Shown: positions 38,209-48,779 of the stretch, one piece after another
Position numbering within the stretch: position 1 is the stretch's first letter
Layout of the letters: every line of letters begins with the position of its first letter
DNA from: Albula goreensis
Lineage: Eukaryota; Chordata; Actinopteri; Albuliformes; Albulidae
Assembly: GCA_022829145.1 (NCBI GenBank)
Contig: CM040751.1
Coordinates: 4,529,364-4,593,363 of the forward strand
DNA: 64,000 bases
Direction of reading: 5' to 3'
The notes under the pieces: model-generated
What the model was told of the DNA's origin: nothing
The model's database searches: none
What the model saw: only the letters and a program-made list of their open reading frames with translations
Position numbers and translations under genes: made by a program

Positions 38209-39750
38209 ACAGAGGGCATGAGAGAGACAGTGTCAGAGAAAGAGCAGAAAAAGAGAAAGAGAGAGCAGGACAGAGACAAGAGGAACTGAGTATAAGATTG
38301 TCATATACTGGTGCAAACAAAAGACAAAACAAAACCCAGTCAGTAAAAACAATACATATACATAAAATATAATATATAATAACAATCATAAAAATGTAAC
38401 CATGAAGCCTAAATGAGAAAGAGAGGGAAAGGGAAGTGAATGAGACAAAGACATCGAGATGAACACTGCATGGCTACGCTCAGGACTGTATTGGGATCTG
38501 TCAGATTTTGAAGCGTCCTTTTAATCCACAAACAGCTTTGCCTCATCCTTTGCTCCACAGATTTTCACTGGAGGGTTTGTTTGCCACGCCCAAAATCGGT
38601 CATGTGATTGAGTAATGTGTAGACCCACAAAACTTAATTCACCATTTCCCAAGTTTTACATGCGTGTATGACCGCATTCTTCCATGAGTTTGTGTAATGG
38701 TAGGCCTCTGGAATATTCTTCTCTTTATATATTTTGCAGCCACACAGCAATTTAATAAATGTTCTTCTGCATTGATTTGATGTGTTACCAGTTTGGATTT
38801 TTCATCTCAGAAAGAAGAAAAACATTCTCTTTAATGACTCTTTAATTAACATGGCTGTCTGCCCTGGTCGATATAAAAAATGTAAGACGCGAAATATAAA
38901 AATATAATTTAAAAAATCTCGGTTCTTAATGGCTCACCGAAGCGAATACACATCAGTTTCTTTTTACAGATAAATAATTGACGTGAATAACAGAGTCCTC
39001 CCAAAATTTCCAAGGCAACGTACAATTTGATCAAGCTATCTCGGCTAATGCAGAAAAAAAAAAACATCCTTCCATTTGTCAAAACATATCAGTCAAATGG
39101 ATTGCTGCATCCATTTTGAAACCACATGAGGAAGCGTCTTAAGGTATAAACACGGACATTAATATTGCCTTTGAAGCATCTGGTATAAAAACAAACTCAT
39201 TATTATCTGATGAAAGGAATACCACTTTCACTCGGTTCCCTTGCCTTCCTATCTATGTCAGTGAAAGGAAGCAATGTTACGATGCACGACACATTATAAC
39301 ATGGCTGTTTCAGCAAAGCGGGAAGTAAAATAAAGAGAGAAACCTTCTGAGACTAATGAATACTTATTCGCTGCAGTTAGCCTGCCTGTTTAGCCACAGA
39401 GTCTTACATGCCGCACTGTATGTGGGTGCAATTTAATTACGGACGGCTCATTCTTTATATAGTCTTCACCATCTGTCTTTGATTTAATCTGATTATTTAT
39501 TCATGTCTCCTGACACCCGTGTGCCATTGTGTACAAACTGGCTCGTGGGTATTGTCTAAGCTGGCCGCCAGACAGTATATTCGCTTAATGAGATTTGCAA
39601 CCTTTGGAAAAATATAGGAGAGAGAGTTTAGTGATATAGCTTCGCCGTTATGTCTATGCTCATGCCGGTTTTGCCAATCCTTTCAGGGGGATTAGCACGT
39701 GCTGTCAGGTCAGGTGAGGTGCGTGGTGTGAAGGGGGGCTGTTAGCGTAA

Positions 39751-39789
39751 TGTGTGTGTGTGTGTGTGTGCGTGCACGTGGGGGGGGGG
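39751..39789 (+). repeat. (TG)10 microsatellite and G10 run
   Basis: A pure TG array at 39751-39770, then CGTGCACGTG, then ten G residues at 39780-39789. On the gene strand this reads C10 then CA repeats, 57-95 nt past the exon 5 donor. Confidence 0.9.
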
Positions 39790-39845
39790 ATTACACTGGT
39801 GTTCACCAGAGTGTTTGAATGGCGCGGTCGTGTGCCCAAACTTAC

Positions 39846-39968
39846 GTGCCACGACTTGCAGGTTAAGCAGGCAGGTGCTCTTCCCGATGGCGTTGGAGGC
39901 CGTACACTGGTACAGGCCAGAGTTTCCCACACTGATGTTCCGCAGCGTTACCGTGCCCTGCATCTGGT
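39846..39968 (-). CDS. IGSF11: IGSF11 exon 5: second half of the C2-type Ig domain
   Basis: The exon follows the acceptor TTTGTCTCTAG and reads (D)[12 protein letters not shown], then [13 protein letters not shown] and LNLQVVA. YQC supplies the F-strand cysteine that pairs with the C in exon 4 (MLMCAS). NIS is an N-glycosylation sequon. The donor GTAAGT is the strongest of the gene. The exon is 123 nt with phase 1 at both ends. Skipping it would therefore keep the frame but delete half of the membrane-proximal Ig domain. A C10 run and a CA array lie 57-95 nt past the donor, a placement that invites a splicing role. Confidence 0.97.
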
Positions 39969-40405
39969 CTAGAGACAAAGCCAGCGGGGTTACCATCCAC
40001 TTCCTGGGTCACCAGGAAGTGCAGGTTAACATAAGAAAGACATGATGAAATTCACAAGACATCAAATAAAAACTTATGCTCAGAAATCAATGTCTTTGAG
40101 CAGAAATTTATGACTGACCAAATTTATGATGCACTGAATTTATGGGCTGATTATCATTATTCTATATTCTTCATCGCTAAGGAAAATACTGCAAGGTAAT
40201 GTTGACCCACCCCTTTATTACAGTCCTTAACAGCAACCTGCTGTGAAAAATTCTGAATCAACTAAATACACTACCAAAAAAACATTGAAATTCCTGTAAT
40301 TTCAAAATTATTGTATGTTCTGACTTGTACTGGATAATTAATTCGGCCAAATATAGATGATCCAATTATTAAAACACAATATCAGAACTTCTTTACAATA
40401 GAAGA

Positions 40406-40417
40406 CCACCAGAGGGT
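40406..40417 (+). promoter_or_regulatory. CTCF-core-like motif
   Basis: CCACCAGAGGGT matches 11 of 12 positions of the CTCF core CCASYAGRKGGC. A single short match is weak evidence. Confidence 0.3.
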
Positions 40418-41315
40418 GTTTTGAGTGCAGCTTCACTTTTGCCGATTCAACTCTGGGCTCAATTTAAAATAATTAAAAACTTTTAAGGTAGCATTATAAT
40501 AAGAAGGGAGCGTTTTGGTTGTTTTATTTGACTCCTGTTCTCGTTTTATTCAGAAAATTATTTTACACTAGATTCTGCTGAAATGCTCTGCAAAAAAAAC
40601 TGTTAAAATGTTAAATGAACTCAACTACGAGATGGAAAATAAAAAAATTCTATTTAATGATTAAACAGTGAAAACTTTGTTAAGAGTTTCAGCCTGAAGT
40701 TTCATGTTCTTCATTATAAAGTGTATGCATAACTGACAATTCAGAACCTCATTCTTTAAGACGAGAACATAACACTACAACATTAAAGCATTAGCTTTTC
40801 ATTTTTAACCAGAGCTTCCCTTCAAGAGTACATATCTTACATTATTTAAATCGTAAATAGGTTCCATTCCCTCTTATTTCCACTGTCATGAGGAAAAAAG
40901 AGATTATGCGCTTCTGGCAAGACGCACATTTACACTGCAACCAAGAAATGGTATCATTGTTCGTTGAGCTTTTTTCTGAATGAAATTCATTGTTAATGTC
41001 ATTATGCAGCTCCCATTAAGAAAAGGCTTCTGGGAATTGAAGTTTTGAAAAGCTGAACATAGGGTATTTTACAAAGGCTTGAGAATGGATCTGGGTGTTG
41101 AATGTGTGGATGGTCTCATGCCTGGCCACTGCGTTTGGAGAGGTGATGGTGAGGATTGTGAGTCGGCTCCTTTGTCAGGGCGTGTCCCACAGGGCAGAGA
41201 TGAATGCCTTGTGTTAATGGAAGCAGCATAATTGGCTGTGCCAAAAGCACACCCGGAGAAGAGAGACAGGAGAGAGCACTAGACTGCTATGTCACTGATG
41301 AGCATAGACTCTCAC

Positions 41316-41423
41316 ACATAGATGCATGCACACACACACACACTCACTCGCATGCTCACATATAAACAGACAAACATACTCATACACACACACTCACACG
41401 CCACCTCTCTCTCTTTCACTTTT

Positions 41424-41458
<35 letters not shown>

Positions 41459-41830
41459 CATATAGTCCCAAATAGACAAACCCTCACCTGCATACACAAA
41501 CGTGTGCACACACAAAGCTTAACACACACATACACACAAACCATCTCATACACACACACACCTATACAGAGACCCACACTCACACACATGCACACACATT
41601 CACACACACACAGACACAGCCACACACACATTTCTGCACACACGTTCACATGCCCACACACACATACAGAGACCCACACTCACACACGTGCACACACATT
41701 CACACACACACAGACACAGCCATACACACATTTCTTCACACATGTTCACATGCCCACACACTCACATCCACTCACACACACATCCAGACACACACATCCA
41801 CATGCCCACATACACACACTACACAGCGGG
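41316..41830. repeat. CA-rich array with a 100-bp tandem duplication
   Basis: About 515 bp of degenerate CA repeats (TG on the gene strand). Inside it a unit starting CAGAGACCCACACTC at 41567 recurs at 41667 with few changes, a clear 100-bp tandem duplication. The open frames here (HTHT- or VCVCVC-like) are products of the repeat. Confidence 0.9.
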
Positions 41831-41940
41831 AGTAGGCGGGTTGAGGGCAGCCACGGGCACTCGGTAGCACAGTCCAGCTCCGCGTCATTTACCAGTGAAT
41901 GTGGGGCAAAAGGGCACTCCTACGGCCTGCAGTGTTATAC

Positions 41941-42096
41941 CTTGCATGGCGGAGCTGGGAAGCTTGGGCACGGACTCCAGCTTCTCCCAGGCATAGGTGG
42001 GCGTGGGGATCCCCTCCTCCGACGCGCACATCAGCATGATGTCACTCCCCACGTCCAGGCTGCCCTGGATCCGGCACGAGGGGATGGAGGGGGGCA
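41941..42096 (-). CDS. IGSF11: IGSF11 exon 4: first half of the C2-type Ig domain
   Basis: The acceptor is preceded by a strong pyrimidine tract (CTCTCTCTCCCCCAG). With the G carried over from exon 3 the exon reads V-PPSIPSCRIQGS, DVGSDIMLMCASEEGIP, TYAWEKLES and KLPSSAMQ. MLMC holds the B-strand cysteine and YAWEKL holds the core tryptophan of the second Ig domain; RIQGS-D-GSD matches the known IGSF11 linker. The exon is 156 nt with phase 1 at both ends, so it is also frame-neutral if skipped. The donor GTATAA is weak (A at +5). About 110 nt further on begins a TG-rich tract of about 500 nt on the gene strand. Confidence 0.97.
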
Positions 42097-42528
42097 CTGG
42101 GGGAGAGAGAGGGGAGACACTCGTTCCTCTTTTTCAGACATTACCTAAACATTACACCCTTGCATTCATTACACTCATTCATTTGCATAGCATGCACTCT
42201 TTTCCGCATTCACCGATCTTGTGACTTCTAGAGATGCTTCAATCAGTTCCACCCAAACATACTTCATGATTTCAAAATCAGAAATACTCGTAAGCCACAG
42301 GAAAAGAGCAGATTACATTGAAGGCCATTGAATTAGATGCATAATAAAACTTTGAATTAGATATTCACTTCCAATAACGAGCATGTTGGGGACATTTATC
42401 ATACATGCTTCTGGAGTTCAATGTTCTGGAGACCAAAAATGACCCACTCTTTACATCCACATACTTATAACTGCACTGAAATGGTACCCTATAGCCCCAA
42501 TCAAGCAGTCCTTTATCTGACTCTCAGA

Positions 42529-42600
42529 TATTACATTACATTACATTACAGGCACTTGGCAGACGCTCTTATCCAGAGCGACTTACAACACAAAGTGCAT
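42529..42600. mobile_element. Dispersed fish repeat with GCAGACGCTCTTATCC core
   Basis: Four ATTAC pentamers lead into CAGGCACTTGGCAGACGCTCTTATCCAGAGCGACTTACAA-type sequence (given here only as a type; the core is at 42560-42588). This core is found widely in fish genomes next to short TTTACA/ATTACA repeats. CGCTCT and AGAGCG form a 6-bp stem with a 5-nt loop. Confidence 0.65.
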
Positions 42601-42859
42601 TTCTTTCGGGACAAGGTTATAAAAGTGCTAGCGAAAGCAAGCACTTGCTTTGATAGAAGCAAGAGGTTCTTTTTTATTTCATAAACATGATGATGACTTC
42701 AGCAACTATGAAAATAACCGTGTTGTTTGTGTTTGTGAAAAACGCAGCAAGTTACATTTGCAGGGGGTTGACAAATGAACGGGAACGGCATGTGAAAACG
42801 GCCTGTAACTAAATCACAGCGACAACGGCAGCCACGCAGGGGAGTCAGAAAGTCAAACA

Positions 42860-43710
42860 CAAATTAACAGCATGTTTCAGTTATAGAAGAGGTCAGAATA
42901 TCAACGATTTCACATGAATTTCCAAAGCGACATGGGGGAACTAACAGTGTACCAAAGAGGGCTATTTCCTAATGCTCAAATTGCAGGTGCATCGGTCACA
43001 CAAACTGCTAAACGATTCAATGTGGCAAGGGTAAGAGTGTTGAAAATTACAACAACGCACACCAAACACGAACAAACCATTTTTGGAAAAGAGGAACAGT
43101 AGCTGCAAGTCGAAACTTACTGACAGTAATAGAGGGACGCTTAACGGGATATTTGTGGAACACCACAAAAATATGGCTTCAGAAATTACCACTGAATTGA
43201 ACTGAGACCTCTCTGACCCTGTCCCAACAAAAACTGTACATCTTAAGCTTCACAAACCGGGTATTTACGGCAGGGCCACCATTCAACCGTTAACTGTTGT
43301 CCAACGTTAATACAAAAAGACACCCAAACTGATGTAAGGAGCACAGAACCTGGAACCCTGGTCAGTGGAATAAAATGACATGTCTGACACATGACACTTT
43401 TCTCTCATGGTCTCGCCATATACGAAGACGATTATGCTCCCTTACACAAATAAACAAAATGGAGGATGGTTTCATCAACACCACGGTGAAGCCAAAAACT
43501 TACCAAGGCCTCATCGGTCACCAGGTCTAAACATCGGTCAATCTTTTTGGAAGGTTCTGGAGAGCACAGAGCGTGAACAAGATTTCCACCCTCTTCATCC
43601 CTCAAAGAAATAAAGGCTTTCCTTCCTGAGGAATGTCCCAGAATCCCACAAAATTGTTTCTTGATATTCGAATATTGTTAAGTGTTTCCATTATTTTATC
43701 CACACCCTGT
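42860..43710 (+). pseudogene. Decayed Tc1/mariner-like transposase element
   Basis: A plus-strand frame with stops still reads like a fish Tc1 transposase. Near 42930-43060 it has the N-terminal helix-turn-helix (QRGLFPNAQIAGASVTQTAK, then RFNVARVRVLK), around 43110-43290 it has pieces resembling the second DNA-binding half, and at 43521-43615 it has SPGLNIGQSFWKVLES, the tail of the DDE domain. Much of the catalytic core is missing. The element ends with GTGTTTCCATTATTTTATCC..CACCCTGT at 43682-43710, a typical Tc1 terminal sequence. I see no matching inverted repeat on the left, so the left end is lost or mutated. It is inactive: it has multiple stops, deletions and no intact DDE triad. It lies in IGSF11 intron 3 in the opposite orientation to the gene. 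Confidence 0.85.
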
Positions 43711-44085
43711 TTTGGAAGCTATGGCTGATATAATAGAAACTGCCATCATTTTAGGATGTGTGCATGTGGATGATAGCAATCAAAACTAACATAGCATTTC
43801 AAAATTAGTATCTCTCAAAGAATATTTTATTTTTATTTTTATAAACATGTATTATATTTCTTGTTTATGTGGCATAATGTATTGTCATGGCTTAAGCACC
43901 TGCACTCTAGTGCCAGAACAACCACATCTGAGGAATACCCCCCCTCCTTCCCCCACCCTAAAAAACAAAACAAGCTATGGCCACCACTGAAGACCCAGCC
44001 AACTCGAATTCTCAAGGATTTACATCCACAAATACCTCTGCTGAGACAAAGACAGAGAGGAGATTCCTGGCCCCAGTGGATCACT

Positions 44086-44317
44086 GACAGAGCCCAGGCT
44101 GCAGCAGGCAAATCGCAGCGCCCCGGCTACAGACAGTGAGCCAGTTACAGATTACAGGCAGTAGTGCAGTAGGCCAACCGCAGAGCCCAGGCTGCAGAAC
44201 AGTGGGCCAATTCCAGAGCCATGGCAACAGTACAGTAAGCCACTCACAGAGACCAGGCCCCAGCTGGCCAATAAGAGAGCAGAGGATACAGTGAGCCAGT
44301 AAAAAAGCCTGGGCTTC
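44086..44317. repeat. 33-bp minisatellite (degenerate)
   Basis: Units resembling CAGAGCCCAGGCTGCAG..CAGTGGGCCA start at 44088, 44116, 44148, 44181, 44214 and 44247, with remnants up to 44317. The middle units are spaced exactly 33 bp apart. Confidence 0.8.
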
Positions 44318-44773
44318 AACCTACAGCATTCAGTCCAAGCTTGCGGTGAGTGCTTTCAACAGTTGTAACATTTTTGTTGCATTCACCAATGATACATATG
44401 CTATTACATTGTTAATACATATGTGTACATGCAACAACGACATAAGGACATGTAATTACACTTTTGGGATTTTTCCCATAAAAGCAGGGACTTTCTCTAG
44501 CCTCAACTGATCTCCAGTTGGGAAATTCATGCTGTCATCCCCCCTGACCACTCATATCAGACTGAATACCACAAAAAGTAAGAAAAACGCCTTTATTCAT
44601 GTAAAAGCACAAGCAGTCATAAATCTGATAGTAATTATATAGCTTATATCTTAAGGCAGTTGGAAAGAAGATCATCATAATATTTTCATCTGAGGTTTTC
44701 AAAAGGTTTGCTAGTTTATCGCTGCCCGCTGAAGGGCTTGGGCCGTCGCCCGGGGAGACGCGGCGGCGCGTAC

Positions 44774-44981
44774 CTAACACGGTGAGCCCGATCAGGCCGA
44801 TGTTGCGCCCCCCTCTATCCGGGAGGTTGTTGACCACGCACTGGTACGTCCCTGTGTCGGAGAGCTGGGTGTTGTTGATGAAGATAGAGGCACTTGTGCT
44901 GGGCATGGTGGCGGCAAAGCCCACACGCCCACTCAGCTGGTTAGGTACGGTGAACACCTGGCCCCCCTGGTAGATGATTAC
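44774..44981 (-). CDS. IGSF11: IGSF11 exon 3: second half of the V-set Ig domain
   Basis: The exon begins in phase 0 after TTTTATCCAG and reads VIIYQGGQVFTVP, GRVGFAATMPST, SIFINNTQLSDTGTYQC and RNIGLIGLTVL. DTGTYQC is the V-set F-strand motif whose Cys bonds to the Cys of exon 2. INNT contains an N-glycosylation sequon, and the INNTQLSDTGTYQC block is almost invariant in IGSF11. The exon is 208 nt, so skipping it would shift the frame and destroy the adhesive V domain. The acceptor has an unusually poor pyrimidine tract: only four T residues separate ATCCAG from a (TG)12 repeat. Confidence 0.97.
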
Positions 44982-44990
44982 CTGGATAAA

Positions 44991-45022
<32 letters not shown>

Positions 45023-45024
45023 AC
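44991..45024. repeat. (AC)12 microsatellite abutting the exon 3 acceptor
   Basis: A pure (AC)12 at 44991-45014 is followed by interrupted AC units. On the gene strand it is (TG)12 followed by T4 and ATCCAG, ending 9 nt before the exon 3 splice site. Confidence 0.95.
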
Positions 45025-45533
45025 AAGCACAGGAGATACAGACATTAGTCATTAGATTCTGATCAAAAATCTATTTTAACAACATAAAAAGTCAGCTTTC
45101 TTGCATCAATACACATCAAACACTTGAACACGAAGGAGTGAATTGTGTGTCTGGTATATGATCAGTTGTTGTTGAGCTGATGAGCTGTCTTCCATTGTGT
45201 TACTGAGCTATTGTGCGTTCCCTGGGTTTCTGTGTACTGTATTGTACATTGTTTTTATGTGAACAAGAGCCTCTTTTAAAATGCAAAACAAATTCCTCTA
45301 AAGGATACTATTCAATACAATTCAATTCAGGAAACAGTTACCTCTGAGTCATTTAAACGCAGCATACTGTCAGTTTTAAGTTAGCGAAGAATGTAACATT
45401 TCATAAGTTAATCTTGTTAGCAATGCTCTCGTCGATAGCAGTATAATATATAACGTCATGATTAGTGAGAAAAGGCTAATGATATCAATATACACAGACC
45501 CTAAAGAAATGTGTGTCCTGACCCCAATCTGAG

Positions 45534-45561
45534 GTTCATGAACACTGAAAGGTTCATGAAC
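45534..45561. repeat. Duplicated 10-bp palindrome GTTCATGAAC
   Basis: The perfect palindrome GTTCATGAAC occurs at 45534-45543 and again at 45552-45561, 18 bp apart, inside a short direct repeat. Function unknown. Confidence 0.7.
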
Positions 45562-47039
45562 CCTAAGTGGCACTTCACACAAATGGAGAAGATTTTGCAG
45601 GATCGTCAAGTAAATCACATTTCCTATTCATACGAAAGTAAAAAAGGAAATGGGTTTTCCATAGGTCACATCATCAGTAATCATAATAATATTCAACATC
45701 ACCACATTATATATTATTCATCCATTAATACATTGATGTAATTCATCATATATGCATTTTACCACAACTTTGTTAAATACGCGACATGATTTCACCGGCA
45801 TCAAATTCTATTGTCCTGCATGTGTGTAATTTCAGATTGTAACTAAGATAATAGTATGACAGACAAAGGTTGTTTCGAAGATTAAATTGACTCATTTCTT
45901 CACTACAGAAAACAGCAAGGTCTAAACCAGAATAAGCTGCTACATTTTTGACACTCTGTCAGTGTAGTGATGTATGAGTGCTTATGCTGACAAAAAGGAT
46001 AAACAAAAGGCCTTAACCAAAGTGTGTTATTTATATTAATCTTTGCATAATTGGATTACAGCATTTTTTGAGATCATGCAGATGCAAGGAAGCATTAAAT
46101 ATTTTAGTGGGTACTTCTGCTGAGGAATTAAAACTGCAGGAGTACAGTGTTCACAATGGAGCAGGGACAACCCCTGCTAAAAATGCTTCTTTTGTCTTTT
46201 TGTACTACATGTTTGTGTACACTAGGGGGAGACATCGTATAAAAACAAACTGGAATTAATCTCAGGCAAGACAAAGACACTCCACTGAAATTCATTCTGC
46301 CAGTCCCCTACTTTCTTTGTGGTACGTTTGTATAACATTTTGCTTTTATGCCTACTTTACCCTGTTACGTCACCTAGTCACTTTGTATGAAAAGCCAGAT
46401 ATTAGTCCGATAAAATGGGAAAAGGAAGAATAAATACCAAATAGGACATGCATCTTTAAAAAAAAATATGCATCCATGGAACTTGTATGCAAAAAAGAGA
46501 TTTAGCTGATCAATACTAATTTTGCACTTTTGATAGTGTGTCATTGAAACATGAGGAATATTACAATGAATCAAAGAATTAACTTTCAAACACTATAGCA
46601 TGTTGAGCATAATCATGTGTGTTATTAGTGGAGATTAAAGAGGATTTTGCTACCGCTTGGCGGCAAAGAGAATGTCCTGATTGCAATATCTGCCTTTGAT
46701 GGCACACAAACACATAAATCGCCACATTAGTGGGAGAGAGAGGGAGAGAGAGCTTTCCAAAAGCTGGGCTTCTATTGATCTGACAGATGAGGAAATCAGG
46801 GATCTGGGAGTCTTTTGAAAGGCTTCGTATCTTTGAACTCTTACCGAACCTACGAAATTCACACTTCAGAAAAAAAGAATACGCGTGACCTCATTGCCTT
46901 GCGATTAAAAAAAAAAAAAAGACTAGCTGGACTGTTTGAGCTCGTTTGAAAGCTCATTCAACGGTGATGTTCAACGGCTCTAGCGGACACCAAAAGCTTT
47001 TTTTTTTTTCTCCGAGCTGCCGGATGAAGAGTAAGGGGA

Positions 47040-47790
47040 TATTCCCATTTGCGGCGGCGTTTAACTGCACTTAAACTGCGCTTTCATCATTTCCAACGTG
47101 CGCGGCACACTTTGTCCTCTTATGCGCGGTTGAGGGGGCAAGCTTATCAGCTGGGACGCTATCCAAACGTTGCTTTTCCGGCAACTCCCCCCCATCCCCC
47201 CCAAACAAATCCCGTGTGTCCGATCACTGCGCTCCAACTCCAAAATCATCAGCCGAGTGGAATCACGAAAAAAAAAAAACCTGGTTCAGGAGAGCGGGAC
47301 AGTAATAAGACCCATGTTCCATCTCTCCCCAGTGCGATTTCTGATTTCTGGGAGAGATAATGGGTTTGGGATGGGGGCAGCTCCTATGCGCGAGCCATGC
47401 TGATTTCCCTGTGGGTCAGCTGGGGGTTGGTGGGGGGGTGCCGCTGGCAGGATTATCTGACCTTTGACTGTAATCTCCATGTTCTGACGAAGCGATACAC
47501 TTCGCTACACACGTGCATGCTGGGAGGTCGCGTCTGAAGCCCTTCATCGGCCCGCGTCGCACAGAGGAGGAGGAGGAGGAGGAGGATGAGGTGGGGGGAG
47601 GGGGCAGAGAGGTTAACCTCCTGCTCCATATACAGATGGCTGATATCCCTAAGAACCGGGACCGCACAGGAGACGGACTCAGCTGAGCTGCCCTGCTGTC
47701 TCACGGACTATCTTCGAAATGGCCAGGAGGAGGTGATTGGCCGAGGCACCAGCCAGACCTGGTGGGCGTGTCTGCCTCTGTACACCTGGG
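47040..47790. promoter_or_regulatory. CpG-rich patch in intron 2 with (GGA)n
   Basis: The patch is CpG- and GC-richer than its surroundings, with a (GGA)8-like array at 47564-47586 and G-rich flanks. On the gene strand the array makes an open frame with a signal-peptide-like LILLLLLLLCATRA. I found no convincing donor after it. It could be an internal CpG island or just a GC-rich repeat. Confidence 0.35.
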
Positions 47791-48779
47791 GTTTCTTCAT
47801 TATGTCTCATTAGAGTGAAAATAAAATACTGACAGATTGAGCCACAGAAAAAAAAACACATACAAAGTATCAATTTCTTCTGCGCATTGCTATATGAGGG
47901 TTTGTATGTATGAATATCATATTCTACAACGTCGTTTCAATCCTTGTATCAGGAAGTGACCACAGGCCTCCTGACCAGAAGGTTGTAGGCTCCAGTCTTG
48001 AGAAGCAAACTTGGGAGGGCCCATGTAATGCTATATTTGATCGAATGTTGAGATAATGGGAGAATTTTGGAAGACATAATTGAATAATTGCTCACAGTTG
48101 TGTCCAAACTGGATGACATTTTGTGACCTGTTTTGAACCATCGTGCCATGACCACACCCAAATGGAGGCAAAGCTGAAGCATAGCAATTAGCTTGCATTA
48201 GATATCAATACCCTGGAGGGGACTGACCAACAACTCTTGTATAGTCTACTGAATGACATGGTGAAACATCTGTGGAAATGGCCACTACTGAAAGGTTCTA
48301 AGCTAATGAGAACTGCAATCTGTAGGGTGTATACATTTTGCGTGTGGAGATGCAAAACACAGAGAAAGTGTTTGCTTACTTATACCTTGCACTGTAGGCC
48401 TCCTTTGTACTGGATTCAATTTGTGCATAGTGTGTTTTAGTTGCTGTCTTATTCTGGCCTCTTTAAATTAATCTTCGACCAGATATGTACCGCATGGAAA
48501 ATGCTAACTCCATGGTAAACCACCGTTGGATTATTTTAGTGAACAACCCTCGGCCCCTTAAAAATCCAAGGGAGGAATAAAATGATTGTCAAAATATTGA
48601 AATTCCTTTTCAGAATCTGATAGAAACACAACCACGATGGTAAGCTGGATTGTGAGTCAAATTGCGAAGACATCCTCATGTTAACACAACATTGCAGCTT
48701 CCTGAAGCACACACTGTTGATTGAGATAATTACATAATTTTGTATTGGGAGATAAATGACTTCCACTGTGCAAAAGGCA

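Larger units (their letters stand above)
38000..39845 (-). other. IGSF11 intron 5
   Basis: A 1.85 kb intron. It contains a LINE-like tail (38160-38208), a purine-rich GAGA stretch (38215-38285), and a TG array (39751-39770) with a G10 run (39780-39789) close to the exon 5 donor. The middle (38800-39650) is non-repetitive. Confidence 0.8.
39969..41940 (-). other. IGSF11 intron 4
   Basis: A 1.97 kb intron between exons 4 and 5. The part nearest exon 4 is a CA-rich array (41316-41830). The rest (39990-41290) is AT-rich unique sequence with one CTCF-like word at 40406-40417. Confidence 0.8.
42097..44773 (-). other. IGSF11 intron 3
   Basis: A 2.68 kb intron that hosts most of the gene's transposon debris: the fish-core repeat at 42529-42600, the Tc1-like relic at about 42860-43710, and the 33-bp minisatellite at 44086-44317. 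Confidence 0.8.

Noticed and set aside
41416..41679. Cys/Val-rich minus frame
   Set aside because: Translation of TG repeats (VCVCVC).
41504..42148. 214-codon plus-strand frame, the longest in the window
   Set aside because: It starts in CA repeats (HTHTHT protein) and runs antisense through IGSF11 exon 4; a repeat and shadow artefact.
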